NCBI GenBank assembly: GCA_025361665.1
Contig: JANYKF010000133.1
Coordinates: forward strand, 1-5,936
Direction of reading: 5' to 3'
Length of the DNA: 5,936 bases
From: Clostridiaceae bacterium
GTDB lineage: Bacteria; Bacillota; Clostridia; DSM-8532
The position numbers and the translations under genes were made by a program. A model generated the notes under the pieces. It saw nothing but the letters and a program-made list of their open reading frames with translations. It was not told the DNA's origin and searched no databases. Below are positions 5,936 to 5,936 of the stretch, piece after piece; positions within the stretch are counted from its first letter, which is position 1, and each line of letters opens with the position of its first letter.

Positions 5936-5936
5936 A
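5868..5936 (-). repeat. Tandem 15-bp repeat, 4.6 units, continuing past the right edge
   Basis: GCGTTGGGATGCTGT (plus strand) repeats at 5868, 5883, 5898, 5913 and 5928 with one or two changes in the second unit. On the minus strand it encodes PNAQH / PNARH / PNTQH pentapeptides in the frame of the solute-binding protein. Confidence 0.93.

Noticed and set aside
5868..5936. Regular repeats that might be a CRISPR array or origin iterons
   Set aside because: The units are contiguous without spacers, short, and continue an open reading frame.

Overview
The window holds five or six protein genes, all on the minus strand and all separated by less than 100 bp, so transcription runs from right (5936) to left (1). 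I see no RNA gene, insertion sequence, CRISPR array or replication origin, and no clear intrinsic terminator (GC stem plus T tract) in any gap. Base composition is moderate (about 53% G+C by eye). Purine-rich Shine-Dalgarno sites, a URO-D-superfamily methyltransferase-like protein next to an AraC-type regulator, and a family 5 solute-binding protein suggest a bacterial anaerobe, perhaps Clostridia-like, but the taxonomic call is weak.

Right part (5936 to 4805): the 3' part of a family 5 (peptide/nickel type) extracellular solute-binding protein gene with an unusual layout. The reading frame runs open off the right edge. It first encodes what looks like the C-terminal end of one solute-binding domain, then a repeat linker, then the N-terminal half of a second domain, and stops early. 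Three different tandem repeat arrays (15 bp, 13 bp, 30 bp) lie in its first 480 bp.

Middle (4725 to 3299): a secreted protein with a Sec signal peptide, a probable beta-sandwich (lectin-like) domain and a proline-rich linker. A short second frame overlaps it by ATGA. The frames read as two parts of one protein split by a one-base frameshift near 3613-3640.

Left part (3220 to 1): an MFS transporter, a URO-D-superfamily protein with candidate zinc-binding His/Cys residues, and an AraC-family regulator cut by the left edge. These look like a small uptake, metabolism and control cassette. A perfect TATAAT lies 68 bp before the MFS start and may mark the cassette promoter. The substrate cannot be read from the sequence; methylated compounds are only a family-based guess. 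Nothing here is a proven new system. The most unusual items are the rearranged repeat-bearing binding-protein gene and the frameshifted secreted protein.
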